Source of the DNA: Xiphias gladius
Taxonomy: Eukaryota; Chordata; Actinopteri; Istiophoriformes; Xiphiidae
Length of the DNA stretch: 64,000 bases
NCBI RefSeq assembly: GCF_016859285.1
Contig: NC_053402.1
Span: 8,794,031-8,858,030, forward strand
Direction of reading: 5' to 3'
Numbering within the stretch: position 1 is the first letter of the stretch; every line of letters starts with the position of its first letter. The notes under the pieces are model-generated. The model did not search any database. It was not told the DNA's origin and saw only the letters and a program-made list of their open reading frames with translations. A program made the translations under genes and the position numbers. Positions 1 through 15,575 of the stretch are shown here, one piece after another.

Positions 1-205
1 TAATCACAACAATATATACAATAATATAGTGATAATAATAAAATGTATAGACAATGCAAATAATCAGTTAGAAATTTAAGATCCCTTCATCCTGCCATAT
101 ATCATCAGTTTCATCATTCATATTACTAACAGTATTCTTTGGAGAAATGTTGTTGTTGTATCTTTGTGCAGTAGAGTTGATAAAAACAATCTATGTCTAT
201 CACAG

Positions 206-349
206 ACCAGACCACCACCGCCTCCATTCAACCCGCCATCCCCACCTTCAACAGGGACACCATCGGAGTCAGCTTACAGTGAGATAGAGCATCGTCCCTA
301 CCTGGATATTCTGCCAGAGGAAAAGATGGTGACAGAGACACTACACGCT

Positions 350-387
<38 letters not shown>

Positions 388-2273
388 ACAAAGAGCTGTA
401 CACTCTAAAACCGAGCACATAATATTTCTGTACATTAAGGCAATGGTGTGTTTTAATTTATTTCGGAGACCTTAATCTATTGCCATTCAACACTACCAGA
501 CAAAATGGAGGTCAATGCCTCGTTCTGGACTACACTTCCAGAGTGGCTGTTTCTCTTCACGTCAAGAGGCGACAGAAGTCACAGATGTAAGGCTTGTCTT
601 ACCCTAAATATTCTACTTGCTCCCTCCTCTCCCTGCAAATAAAACTGTGATTTAGCACAATTTGGTTTACTGTGCTTTACTTAAATAATTTTTAAGAGGT
701 TTGTTCCCACTCTAACATGATTAGTTCTTTTCATTATACACTTTACATTTGAGATAAATTGTTAACCTACCTCCGAGACACAGTGACCAAAAGCCAGAGC
801 TAAAAGTCAGTATTCTGTCGCTACAAAGTGTTTTTCACATGAAAATGATCTGTTTTCCTCAGGACATCGATAGGATGTTGAGATGGTTGACAAGAGTGTC
901 AAGTAAGTACAAATTTTGTATCATTATGTGTGTAGCAACAAACTTTGGTGTGTGTCATTTTTATACTCTTATTTTATTGATGACCAATAATGTATATTAA
1001 TTTATTTTAAAAGAAATGTGCAAAAAATGAATAAATCAGTAACACTGAAGAATTTAAAAAATGTCTCCCTCAGTAACAGAGAGCATTATCAAAATGTACA
1101 GAATGTAATTTATCTTTGTGCTGTCATTCCAACAGAATCTGATGACATGAGTCTGTCAGTGCATGGCCTCAGTATAGAAGAGGAAATCAGGTAACGACAC
1201 AGGAACTATCATGTGAACTGGTGATGCTCTTTAAGTTTCATGTTATAATATGTCTCGAAATTTAAAGTGTATTTTATGTATCTTTTCAGAGGAAATAGTG
1301 CTTCAGAGTAGGCAAGTTAGATTTACAATGCAGAATACCTACAGTTTTCTAGTGACTAGTTCTAGATACATATTTACATCATGGCTTTTTGCATAACAAC
1401 TTAAATGTCACAAGGGAAGTTAATGAGCGAAACTATTTCAGAATTCATATTAAATTCAAAGACATGAGCTAGATAAAGAAGCGGATGTCCGTTAGGTCTG
1501 TCCCATCACTGTCCCTATGCAGATCATTTAATCAGAGAGCCGTGAATGTGAACAAGGCCCTGCGCCTCTACAACCTTCTCATGATGAAGCGCAGTGAAAG
1601 CCTGCGGAATGTCATCACAGAGCTCAGCTCCATCTCCAACAATCTGGACAAGATGCAGAAGAAGACCAAAACCATGGGCATTGCTGGTGGCACCACAGGT
1701 GCTGTGGGAGGGGTGACTGCAGTGGTGGGCATTGCCTTGGCTCCTATGACCATGGGTGCCTCACTGATAGCTACAGCTGTTGGTGCTGGCATGGTGGCAT
1801 CCGCTGGCGGTATGGGCACTCACACTGTTAAGGCCAACAGGAAGATTGTGAATAGGATGACAGTTGAGAAACTAGTGTCCAATTATAAGGCAAATATTGT
1901 TGACCTGGGACATTGTCTGGCTTTTATCCTCTCTGAGATGAATGAGCTGCGAAGGCACGACATTGCCAGGGTACAGAGGGCAGGAGCCCAGCCTGACGCA
2001 CTGAAGATGGCACATCTGTCACAGTCTGTGTTTAGGAATAACACAAGCTATGAAAGCAGGACTTCTGTTATACACACAGCTGGGATGTCATCTGAGAGAC
2101 TGCTTCTGGCTTTTACTAAGGATATGGATCAGTTTTTTACAGGAGAGGATGGTCAGAATCTGAAAAACTCGACCAGGAGCAGGAACACGTTTTCGGATAG
2201 GGTTCACCTGCTGGCTGAAAATCTGCAGGATGAACTAGACCACCTGAATCTTATGTGGGAAATGTTTAGTTGA
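206..2273 (+). CDS. Apolipoprotein L-like protein, 3' part of gene
   Basis: The last exon (1523-2273, stop 2271-2273) carries an APOL-family domain: a helix beginning ALRLYNLLMMKRSE, then IAGGTTGAVGGVTAVVGIAL and a second Gly/Ala-rich hydrophobic stretch, giving a membrane-inserting hairpin typical of APOL proteins, then a helical C-terminus. Upstream exons 863-902 and 1136-1190 have clean AG/GT borders and their phases join exactly to 1523 (AG|A makes Arg). A proline-rich exon 206-328 joins in phase 0 but its donor (GTGACA) is weak, so this exon is tentative. The true start lies either in this region or before the window. Family role (known): lipid and membrane association, ion-channel-like activity in some members; the specific role here is unknown. 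An apparent ATG at 1485 lies in the intron before the 1522/1523 acceptor and is probably not the start. Confidence 0.78.
355..381. repeat. (CA)n microsatellite
   Basis: Short CA dinucleotide run with one T interruption, in the putative intron after the proline-rich apolipoprotein L-like exon. Confidence 0.9.
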
Positions 2274-2285
2274 ATCAGAGAAGTC

Positions 2286-2287
<2 letters not shown>

Positions 2288-2341
<54 letters not shown>
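2288..2341. repeat. (TG)n microsatellite in the 3' UTR of the apolipoprotein L-like gene
   Basis: A pure TG run of about 54 bases starts only 15 bases after the stop codon, so it should be transcribed as a UG repeat in the 3' UTR. It is followed by a short GA-rich tract. Confidence 0.92.
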
Positions 2342-2345
<4 letters not shown>

Positions 2346-2424
2346 GGAGAGAGAGAAAGACATAGAGATGTTTTATAATGTTCCAGTTGGTGCAGTTACA
2401 TTCCTTATTTACCATATATATTTT

Positions 2425-2430
2425 AATAAA
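2425..2430 (+). terminator. Polyadenylation signal of the apolipoprotein L-like gene
   Basis: AATAAA about 150 bases after the stop codon, the first such signal downstream. Confidence 0.7.
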
Positions 2431-2740
2431 CAATTTATAATTGTAAAGCCTAATGTGTGATTTATTAGAGCCAGTATTTAAGTGTAGTTCACGATTGTAG
2501 TTCGAGCACCAGCTATGACTGTTGAACAGCAGAATTCATGGAAATCACGGTCATAGGTTAATAAATCTTGTATTTATAAACAAAACTGTGTTACTTTGCA
2601 AAATGTAGTCCCAGTGATTGCTTTTTAAGATAACAGTAGACGGGAATGTGGATAACAAACAGTGGCGGAGTGATAATGTGGGCACTGCGGAAGGATACCT
2701 CCAGTCCCTGCTTTAGCTCAATATTAGCACCGCGCCACAG

Positions 2741-2756
2741 CGTGCGCCATTTTCCT
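2741..2756 (+). promoter_or_regulatory. YY1-like motif in atf4 promoter/5' UTR region
   Basis: The sequence GCGCCATTTTCC fits the reverse complement of the YY1 consensus. A second strong match, AAAATGGCGGCG, is at 3294-3305 in atf4 intron 1. YY1 sites near the start site are common in housekeeping promoters lacking a TATA box. Function here is inferred from motif and position only. Confidence 0.4.
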
Positions 2757-2813
2757 TTCCGAGGGACAAAAAACGAAGTAGCAGTATTGTCGGACATCGC
2801 TCAATTGGTCGAA

Positions 2814-2825
2814 ATGGCAGTGTAA
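2814..2825 (+). promoter_or_regulatory. atf4 uORF1 (three codons)
   Basis: ATG GCA GTG TAA in the predicted first exon of atf4. The first ATF4 uORF of mammals also has three codons and is known to let ribosomes resume scanning after it. The stop lies 77 bases before the uORF2 start codon, in spliced-exon coordinates. The exon shows no other ATG between the two. The role is inferred from conservation with the mammalian ATF4 leader. Confidence 0.85.
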
Positions 2826-2902
2826 AAGTGTGCAGCGACCCAGCAGCAGCCAACAAAACAGTGCATCCAGCCAGTGCACTGAGTCACTTCTAATTCAGCA
2901 AA

Positions 2903-3862
2903 ATGTCGTAAGTATTATTTTCACATCACTTGGTCGATGACAGCTGTCAGCTCTACAGTGCCGCGTGCACTAAACTAGATTTCGATAAATTTCTCTTTAG
3001 AGTTGTTTGACCATTTACAGTTAATTTGACTTATACTGGGTTTTCGAGTATTTGGATACAATGTCTTTTAATGAATATTAAGACAGGATTTGCCACTGGG
3101 ATGACGTAACACGTGACATTAACATGTAATGTTACATTTTGTACTATTGGTTAAAATGGTCTCGCTACATTGTATCGATCTTAAAGCCCTGGACAGCCCG
3201 CGACACTTGTATCAAACTGGAGTGTTAAATTATCACGGCTGACTTTGCGTGCCAGCGTGGCAGACAGAAAATGGGTCTTTTCCTCTTTGTGTCAAAATGG
3301 CGGCGTGAGAACAAAAGTGTGACTGTTTTGTAGAGAGGGAGGGCGGCGGACTCTGACCTCGTTGAGAGACAGACCTACGTCAGAGTCTTGAGACTGTTAG
3401 CTGGGCGGAAACACGTGACGTGTAGCAGGTGCATTGCAGGGAGGGGGGCAGTGTCGTACCAAAATGGGAAAGGATTTGTCTGACCAGATCAGAATCCTTG
3501 TATTCATACCCAGTTTTTTTTTTTTTTTTTTTTTGGGCACACATGTAGTGCTGACAGTCTGAATTGTGAATCAACAAATGTTTTTGATGACGGGTATTAA
3601 CTATAATCTATTTCTACAATATCGGTGTTCATATTTTCACCAAAAATGTCTTTCTCCCCCCCCCCCATTCCTCAGGTCCCACGTGGAAACCCTCATCACT
3701 GCTGCTTTCGACAGCATAAAAGAATTCGACGCTCTCCTAGCATCGTCACGCACTCCATTTGTGACCAACAACAGCCACTATGACCATGATGATGACAAAC
3801 TCACAGTTTGGCCTGGAAGACATGGAGGCCCTTCTCTGGGGGCCTTCCTCTCTCATGGCTGA
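2903..3862 (+). promoter_or_regulatory. atf4 uORF2 (63 codons, spliced, overlaps the main ORF)
   Basis: ATG at 2903 is followed by TC and a strong donor (GTAAGT at 2908). The acceptor CTCAG precedes 3676, and splicing 2903-2907 to 3676-3862 gives an uninterrupted 63-residue ORF ending in TGA at 3860-3862. It overlaps the atf4 start (3780) out of frame by 83 bases, the same overlap as reported for mammalian ATF4, whose uORF2 has 59 codons. In that system uORF2 is the inhibitory element that is bypassed when eIF2 is phosphorylated. If intron 1 is retained, the frame reads ATG TCG TAA, so the inhibitory uORF needs splicing. Confidence 0.88.
3515..3534. repeat. Poly-T tract in atf4 intron 1
   Basis: About 20 consecutive T bases, with a C-rich run further on just before the exon 2 acceptor. 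Low-complexity intron sequence. Confidence 0.8.
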
Positions 3863-5285
3863 CGCCATGGGCTCCCAATTCGATAACCCTGACCAAAAGG
3901 AACATCAGGAAGGAGGAGGAACCTCTCTGGAGGGAGACACTTCACCTGCGTCACCCCTCACCTCCTCATCACTGTCTTCTTCCTCCTCTCCTCCTCCCTT
4001 TTACTCTCCTCCTCCCTCGCCGCCAGCTGTCCTCCTCCCTGGGGACAAAGCCGGGAATGAGTCTGACCTGCTCTCCCTCCCGTGGTTGGGCCACCCCGGT
4101 CAGCTGAGATGTAGCCAGACAGTCTCAGATGACAGGAAAGGTGAATTTGATAACCAGAAATGTAACACTTCAGCACACTTAATAACATACTTGAAATAGT
4201 TTTAGATAACCATCTCATTAGTATAGACAACCAGCAATGGTGTTACTGAGTAATGTAGTGCCTCATTTGCTTCCACAGAGGAAACGTTTGGTGACCTGGA
4301 CTGGATGGCTGAGAGGATGGATCTAAGCGAGTTTGACCTGGAGTCTCTGATTGGCTCCTGCAGTCCAACTGAAGACTCCCCCAGCTCTACAGAAGACCTC
4401 CTGGCCTCCCTAGATTGCCCCATGGAGCTTGACTCCCTCCCAATACCCACTCTCTCAACTCCTGCGGTTTTGAGTCCTCCCTCTGCTCCTCTTCAAAGTA
4501 CACCGCCCCCTGCCCTTCCCGCTGTCTGTGAAGATGCCCCAGTTGTTACGGTCGATGACTCTGAATCCTACATTGATGGGCAGGAGGCCCCCTCCCCTCC
4601 CCCGTGTGTCGCAGAGCCACAAGAGGAGCTTGAAATCAAATCTGAGCCCGCTTCTCCTGACCCGGCCTCCCCCTTGGTTGATTCTCCTTCCTCCCCAGTC
4701 TACACCCTGGACTTGGGCAGTGAGGTAGACGTCTCAGAGAGCGAGGTGAAGCCAGTGTTAGCTGCTGTGGTCCCACAGGTCCCGAGACTTGTACTCTCCC
4801 TTTCACCAACCCGCATTGTCCTCGTGCTGGCTCCCAAACATGAAGTCGGTATCACCACCACTACTGTAACCACCACGTCAGAGGTCATTCACTCCTCCCC
4901 TCCTGCCTCCCCTCCACAAAGGTCCTCTCGAAGCAGACCATACCCAGAGTTCAAATACAAATCTAGCCCACCCTCTCCCAGTGCCACCAGTGTCAAAGTC
5001 AAGTCCCTCCGGGGTGCAAGTGGTGAAGAAAGGGTAGCTTTAAAGGCGCCAAAGGAAAAGAAACTAAAGAAGATGGAGCAGAATAAGACGGCTGCCACTC
5101 GTTACAGGCAGAAGAAGAGGGCTGAGCACGAAGCACTTACTGCAGAGCATGCACTGCTGGAGAGGAAGAACATGGAGCTGACTGAGAAAGCTGAATCCAT
5201 GGCCAGGGAGATCCAGTACCTCAAAGAGCTGATGGAGGAGGTTCGTCTGGCCAGGATCAAAAAAGGTCTTAGTGCTGACCCCTAG
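3780..5285 (+). CDS. atf4: Activating transcription factor 4 (cAMP-dependent transcription factor ATF-4)
   Basis: CDS joins 3780-4140 and 4279-5285 (phase 1 at the junction, GAG codon), giving 455 aa. The C-terminus is a bZIP: basic region NKTAATRYRQKKR at about residues 389-401, then heptads L407, L414, L421, M428, L435, V442; the stretch KKMEQNKTAATRYRQKKRAE is shared with human ATF4. An N-terminal activation-region motif, DLDWMAERMDLSEFDLESL, also matches human DWMLEKMDLKEFDLDAL. The middle is rich in Pro, Ser and acidic residues. ATF4 is the nuclear effector of the integrated stress response, inducing amino-acid synthesis, transport and redox genes. Translation is probably controlled by the two uORFs in its leader. 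The canonical DSGxxxS degron of mammals is not evident; an Asp/Ser-rich stretch occupies the region. Teleosts often have two atf4 paralogues and I cannot say which this is. Confidence 0.96.
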
Positions 5286-5688
5286 AGGTTGGACCTAACT
5301 ATGACAGATTAGATGTGTGTAATAGGAGGTGGACTATTGAAAAAAGTGGGCACAGCAGATTTTATTTTTAATGCAAACATTTATCAGTATAATATGTGTT
5401 CTGTCAACTCAACATGACTTGGATTCACAATCCAATAGAACTGTTTTGTCAGAATATCTCCTTTTTAAATACCTAATACTGGTATTAAATATATACAATA
5501 GTTTTGTCATGTTAAGAGTAATTGTATGGAAACAAGTATTTTCCATTCAGTATATCAACTTGTGTGCTGTTTCTTGCAATGTATGTAATTTTTTCTGATA
5601 TCTGGACCTTAGTAACTTGCCAGGAAGTCTTTTTAAACTTTTTAAAACATGTATATTATAACCGGACCACCTGTATTATCAATCTCTT

Positions 5689-5694
5689 AATAAA
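5689..5694 (+). terminator. Polyadenylation signal of atf4
   Basis: AATAAA about 400 bases after the atf4 stop codon; the 3' UTR before it is AT-rich and has no other full signal. Confidence 0.75.
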
Positions 5695-5860
5695 GAGTCT
5701 TAAACCTAATTGCACTAGTTTGTTGTGATCACTTGTGGGCATGATGTTGGGAGAGAAATGTAGGCCAGTAAATACTAACGGCTTTTTTTCTTTCATCCAT
5801 TGGGAGCTTCAATAGAATGGCTGTGTAAATGTATGCATCATCAAACTGTAGAAAGGTGTT

Positions 5861-5898
5861 TGTGAGAGTTTATGTATTTTTTGAATACATAAACTCAC
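5861..5898. repeat. Short perfect-stem hairpin downstream of atf4
   Basis: TGTGAG(AG)TTTATGTATT pairs with AATACATAAACTCACA across a loop of about four bases: a 16-bp stem with one two-base bulge. It lies about 165 bases after the polyadenylation signal. No family recognised. Confidence 0.7.
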
Positions 5899-5994
5899 AA
5901 AAAATAAGTAAATACAACTCCAGCAAACTTGAAATGGTAATGCACTGTTACCTTTTATTTCATGAACTTAACAAAAAAACAAAACAAACAAAAC

Positions 5995-7012
5995 TAACTG
6001 TGACGTGCAATGGTTTGGGCATGCTACTAAGTCAGCACATATCCAGGCTTGCAAATGCTTGTAGCAGCTAAGAGTCTTTCTATTACTGAAATAGGAATTT
6101 TGACCCACTTCCTACAAATCACTAAAGTTTCTGAGATATTTTTAGGCTGTCTTTTACACACAACATGTTTAAGGTCCACCCAGCATTCTGCCCTCTTATC
6201 TTTGCAATGTTTCCTGTGCCACTGAATGCCACACAACCGCAAAGGAGAGTATTCAGGTGTTGCTTTGCAGACTTAGTATGTTGACCATTGTGATGAGGTC
6301 GCAGGTAAGGTTTCCTTCTGATGACGACTCCAGGATTTAGACCCTGTTTGTGAATCAACGTGCTACAGTGGACTGATGCACCGCCACTCCTGTTTCAGCT
6401 AAACCTTCATGCAGCTCCTTTGTAGTCATATGGGGGCTTTGCTTTGCATTTCTGGCCCGCAGACGTGCAATTTTATCTGAAAGTTTTGTTGATCTTCCAC
6501 TTGTCGTAACTTCCACAGTTTCCCTCTGATGCCATTTCTTAATGACATTTCAGACAGTGGAAATTTCAAGCTAGAAGCTTTTTGATATCTTTTTATATTC
6601 TGCCCTGCTGCAATTAGCTTCATTTTGGCTCCTCAGTCAGTGGTTTAGAAGAGCCCATAGGTGATGAGTGTTAACACAGTTTGAAGGCTCAGAGAATTTA
6701 GTAGCTCTGGAAATGTCATCAGCTGACAGTTCGGAATGACAAGTCTTGTCCTGACTTACAAGTCCTAACGAATGAAGTTCTGAGTGTTTTACAAGTAGCC
6801 CGAATGTTTGAAATTAGTTTATTTTTTCCTTTTTTAAGATAAAATATATATCATATATTATGAAGTAAAAAGTACCAATGCATTAATATTTGACTAAAGG
6901 CTAATTTTTTAATGTCTGTTTGCTGAAGGGGTTGTATTTACTTCTTTCGACTTCAAAAATCAAAATATGGAATTTGTCCATGGGGGGGCCAAACTTTTTC
7001 ATGCCACTGTAC
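5995..7012 (-). mobile_element. Decayed Tc1/mariner-like element
   Basis: The right end reads TTTTTCATGCCACTGTA, the reverse complement of a Tc1-type terminus (CAGTGGCATGAAAAAG). Minus-strand translation gives broken pieces of a transposase N-terminal DNA-binding region: a helix starting near MKLIAAGQ around 6620, then TTKELHEGLAETGVAVHQST and HKQGLNPGVVIRRKP, split by frameshifts and stops. The DDE core is missing; reading passes directly into what looks like the C-terminal tail (around 6030-6240). No matching terminus was found near 5990, so that end is truncated. Non-functional. Confidence 0.65.
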
Positions 7013-8788
7013 CTGTAGTGTAAACTTCAGGTTTGCATCAGTAAAGCACGTTTATGACCTTTTTAGAGACTCTTTTCAGTCTGTTCAGAATGTAACCTTG
7101 TCCCAGACACAAAGAGTCTTTGTTCCCGGTCTGATAATACTTTACAATGAGCCTGTAGATGTCCCTCTGAGTGGAGCCTCTTTCAAACAAACAGGGAGGT
7201 GGAGGATAATGGAGCCCGCCTGACCAGCAGTGTGCTGTAGACACATGGGTGTTCAATCAACTGACAGTCATGTGAAGGTTAAAATGGCATTTTTCTACAT
7301 ACTAAGGACTCCATATACAATATTTCTTGTTTTTGTGTGTTTTCTCCCTCTGCTGTTTGCTAAACGAAGACACTTGTTTGTGTATTTAAAGGAAAACCTT
7401 CAGTATGTATTTGTCTTAACTGTGGGAGAATGGAAGAGCATGCGAGAAAGGAAAAAAAGAGAGTGCTGACTCATGCTGACCTAGGCACAGCTTGAATAAT
7501 ATTACCATGAAGAATGCGTACATACAGCCTGTAACTGGCCCTAGGTCTGCACACCATAATTGGTGAAGGCTTTCGTCCAGATAGCTTAGGGACAATCTAT
7601 ATATGGAGGCAGGCCAAAGTCAAGATGGTGCAGAACTACTTACAAGAGGAAAAACATTCCCTCCAGAAAACAATGGGCTATTTCTCTGTGGATGCTGCCT
7701 ATGTAAATGCCCTCATTTCACATGGAACATTTGACTTAAGATGGCTAGAGCGTTATTTCAACATTAAAACTTTGAGAATTATATTGAACTCGCGCAGTAA
7801 GAGGTTTATATTGGGATGAAACATGGACACATTTGAGTTTATATACAGTGGATTTACCTTCCACTATTATACTGCCATCGAAGTGCTTTATTTTGGAGCA
7901 AAGAGGGATAATCAAGATTAATACTTTCTTAACAACATATTCATGAAGGGCCTAATCTTCTTTTCCACATTTAGAATTGGGTTATACATAGTGACATACA
8001 GTATAAATGGTAACCGGACCAGATTTATCAGCTAAGACCAATAAAACCCTGCAAAAAGAAAGCAGGAGACTTTCTTGTTTTTTGAAAAGTCAAAGATTGT
8101 GACCATAAATGGATTTCAAAAGAACAAAAATTCTAAAAACCCTCAGTCTAGAATCTGTGTATGATGGCAAATCTGCTTGCCACAGTGCCACCTAGTGACA
8201 ATACTGCACAATTAATACTTCCTCCCCAGAGTAGTCTACTCAGCATGTCTGAATAAAGATGCTTTTTGTCTTCTAGGATCGTATTGCAGTCCATCGATGA
8301 GAACAAAATCCATGACAGACTGAAGAAAATAGTTAAATAATGAGATGAAAGCCAAATGTACACAACAATATATCCACATATTTTATTGTTGTCTGGGGAT
8401 GAACAAAGTACTGATGATGCAATCACCGTGTAGGATGGACCATACAGGAAGTAATGTCACTTTGGCTACAGTAAATTGGTACACAGTGCAAAATGCTTCG
8501 CTAAAAGCCTACAATGTAACATATTTTACACTGTAAATATACACAGCTTATACAATATATTCACAGGTGGAGTGGGACTAAGACTCTGAATGATATCTGA
8601 AACATCATCATATCAATTTGTAAAGTCATGCTTGTCACACTAAGTGTTGCTGAAGCCTACATCACTAGATGAAGCACAAGTGCCTGTAAAGCTTAGAGGA
8701 AGCAGTGTCATAGTTTCTTTAATAGGCTACATCATTTGTATAAAATCAAAATTTTACAGCATGGCAGTGGTATTGGTCACATACTGTA
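7013..8788. other. Intergenic, no feature recognised
   Basis: I see no exon series, RNA gene or repeat I can name here. All open frames are short and lack splice-consistent neighbours or family resemblance. The composition is AT-rich. Confidence 0.55.
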
Positions 8789-9017
8789 CAGTCCAGACCA
8801 TAAGTATTTGGACAAATATACATTAAAAAAATTTTTTTTTGTTCTTCAGGCTCTCAGCATGCTCACTTTTAATATTGATCTAAACCCTTTCAAATTAAAG
8901 ATGAGACTTGGCACTTTAATGCTGTATCTGTCATTTTATTTCTAACTGAATGTGCTGACACATAGAGCCTGAAGAATGAAAAATGTGTAACTATCCAAAT
9001 ACTTATGGCCTGGACTG
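8789..9017. mobile_element. Tc1-like MITE, complete, 229 bp
   Basis: The left end CAGTCCAGACCATAAGTATT and the reverse complement of the right end, CAGTCCAGGCCATAAGTATT, differ at one base. TA dinucleotides flank both ends (8787-8788 and 9018-9019), as expected for Tc1/mariner target-site duplication. The inside has no coding capacity. This is a non-autonomous element whose two ends are nearly identical, so it may be fairly young. Confidence 0.88.
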
Positions 9018-9257
9018 TATATACTTACTTATATACTTATTTTTTATCTTTCAGAAAGCAAAGTCTCTTTTTTCCACTTTTTTCTTGTATTTTCTTGCAG
9101 TTGTAAAGGTAGAGGTGGTGGTGGTAGTTGTGATGTCAGACCAGAAATTCACATAGACCTGCTCAAGCAAGAGTCACAGCAATAAGAAGTGAGGTTGCCT
9201 TCAACTCTATAGGCACTCATGTATCTGCATGCAGTGTCTTAACATGCCTCTGAGAGC

Positions 9258-9306
<49 letters not shown>

Positions 9307-10791
9307 TATTTTTTCAAAATATCAGTTTAAATGACAGGAACAGATGTCTCAAGGATGTAGAAAAAGGTATTAAAAGCCCTATGTGAGCTTGAATGGTTCA
9401 TGAGGTTATGTTGTTTCTGTAGCAGGCGAAAGCTTGATGTAGCCTGTAGGATACTGCCCTGCTGCAGGGCTGTACTCCCACTCTCACGCTTTGATGCTGA
9501 GGCACATAGCTGAATCTACCTTGTCGGTAAATGCACCGGATGCATGACCACAAAAAACGAAGCAGAGCCAGCCCAAGTTGCTCCACAGGGATCTGAGACC
9601 GCACATAGTTTCATTACAGCCTTTCCTAAATGTTATTAGGGCTCCCCTTGAGCATGAATGCTTTGGCAAAGGTGGGATAAAAATATATATTTACCACTTT
9701 AGATGGTTTCAGTAAATTTTTTCGCACAAGAGAACCAAAGTAACCAATTACAACCAAAGTGCAAAGACTGACTCCTTTTTAGTTTCAGCAAACTAAAGCA
9801 AATACTCACAGAAAAACTCCAATTTGAAATTAATATGTGACTCACGTCTGCAGTTTTGCAATCAGCATTAACGAGTGTTTCTGTAAATTAGCCAGATTTT
9901 GCCCTGGAGGAATCAATTCAACCCTGACTTCCTGAGCTAAACCAATCAAATGTTGATGAAGAAAATTTTAATATTGCTCTAATGAGAGATCAGGAAGTTA
10001 CCACATTTCATGTCTGAAGGTATACTTTTATGTTACTGGAGTGCACAAAGTCAAGATTCTCACGACTTTTTTGCTTTACATTGGTGAATACATATTCCAA
10101 TATACATTATTATCTTTTGTTGTTTGGCACATGATGCAGAAAGGGATAACTATACTGTAAAATCCATCTAAAACTTATATAAGACAAGCATAGAAACATT
10201 CCTCTTAGTCTTCCAATAACCAAGATTGACTAACTTGCTGCAGACATGACCCCTACCCCCAAATCTACCAGGTCATGATCATGTTATCTTCTTCATACCC
10301 CTTTTTGTTTTCATTTACGCTTTCAACTTGTAATACAAATCTTATCAGTGCAGTCTGAACATAGAGTTACAATGACGAGTAATTCTTTACTCTGCAGAGC
10401 TGAAACAGGGTCTCTTTAGCAGTAGGTAATTTCTGTGAACGAGCTCATGAGCAGGGGATTCTGGTCCCGTGAAGCAAAAGCAGAATAATTTTCCTACTCT
10501 TGGGTTTGAGGGGACTGTTTTGAACATTTAGTCTCAGACGTGGTTATTCACTGCACAATCAGTCCAAGTCGAGCTTTGCTCGGTGATCAGTGAGTTTGGT
10601 CTTTTCATTTCTAACAAAGAGCTACTTGTGACGAAATTCCTGTTCCAACAACGTTTGTTTTCCCTAAAGCTCCTCAGAGTTGGAAAGGGATAGCTAGATG
10701 AGGTTTAAGTTACATGAGGTTATGTTTGGGCCTACTGGAGACCCAGAACACGGATAAAAAGCTGGACGGCTTTCCTTTTAGTGCGATTGTA
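9018..10791. other. Intergenic, AT microsatellite at 9260-9304, otherwise nothing recognised
   Basis: An (AT)n run of about 45 bases lies at 9260-9304. The rest, up to the last exon of the minus-strand GIMAP-like gene, has only short unrelated open frames. It should include the 3' UTR of that gene, but I found no convincing minus-strand AATAAA close to the stop. Confidence 0.6.
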
Positions 10792-14897
<4,106 letters not shown>

Positions 14898-15536
14898 CTT
14901 GTGTGTAGAACCTCTGGCTTCCTCCTCCTCAGCCCCCCTCCTCCTTCTCCTTCTTGCCTCCACGGTGGTTTCCTCCAGATCCCTCTTCAGAAAGCAACGG
15001 ATCCTAAGTGGCGTGCAAAAGGGTGGCAGCTCAAATGCTTCTTGGCTCTCCCTTTCACCCTAACCCTCATTCTACTGCAGTGTAACTCACTCTATATTCT
15101 GTTCTCTCTGTCTACCACTGCCTCCCTTCCTGTCGTCATACCCCCTCTGCCATTCAACCGCTCCCACTTTTTTAAAAACTATTCTTCCACACCCCCCTAC
15201 CCTACTATGGCTCGTTTCCGTCCTTTTCTCTTTATCCTCTCTCCCCTTCTCCTCGTCTTCCAGCGCTCCTTCTTTTGTCTTATTTATCTGTCTGAGCAGA
15301 GGGGAAAGATTGTGCAATGCAGGAGGCTGGAAGCCAAATCCACCCCTGCTGCAGCAGCTCCAGGAAGATGTCTCTTCATTTTTTTTTTTTGGTGGCAAAA
15401 CAGAGTAAGCTGTTCCTCCCACTCGCTTGTATCACACAGCAGCAGCAGCAGCAGCAGTAGCAGCAGTGTTACACTGTATGCAGACTGCAGTCAGGGGGAC
15501 AGATAGAAAGATGGATAGACAGAGAGAGAGAGGGAG

Positions 15537-15575
<39 letters not shown>

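Noticed and set aside
504-590. Possible extra exon of the apolipoprotein L-like gene starting at an ATG near 505
   Set aside because: The candidate donor at 589-590 gives a phase that creates a stop when joined to the exon at 863.
1568-1819. Antisense frame over the apolipoprotein L-like exon
   Set aside because: It is the shadow of a Gly/Ala-rich coding stretch; no splice partners or family resemblance.
7031-7040. TTTGCATCA, resembling an ATF4-C/EBP response element
   Set aside because: A nine-base match inside 64 kb is expected by chance and no promoter is adjacent.
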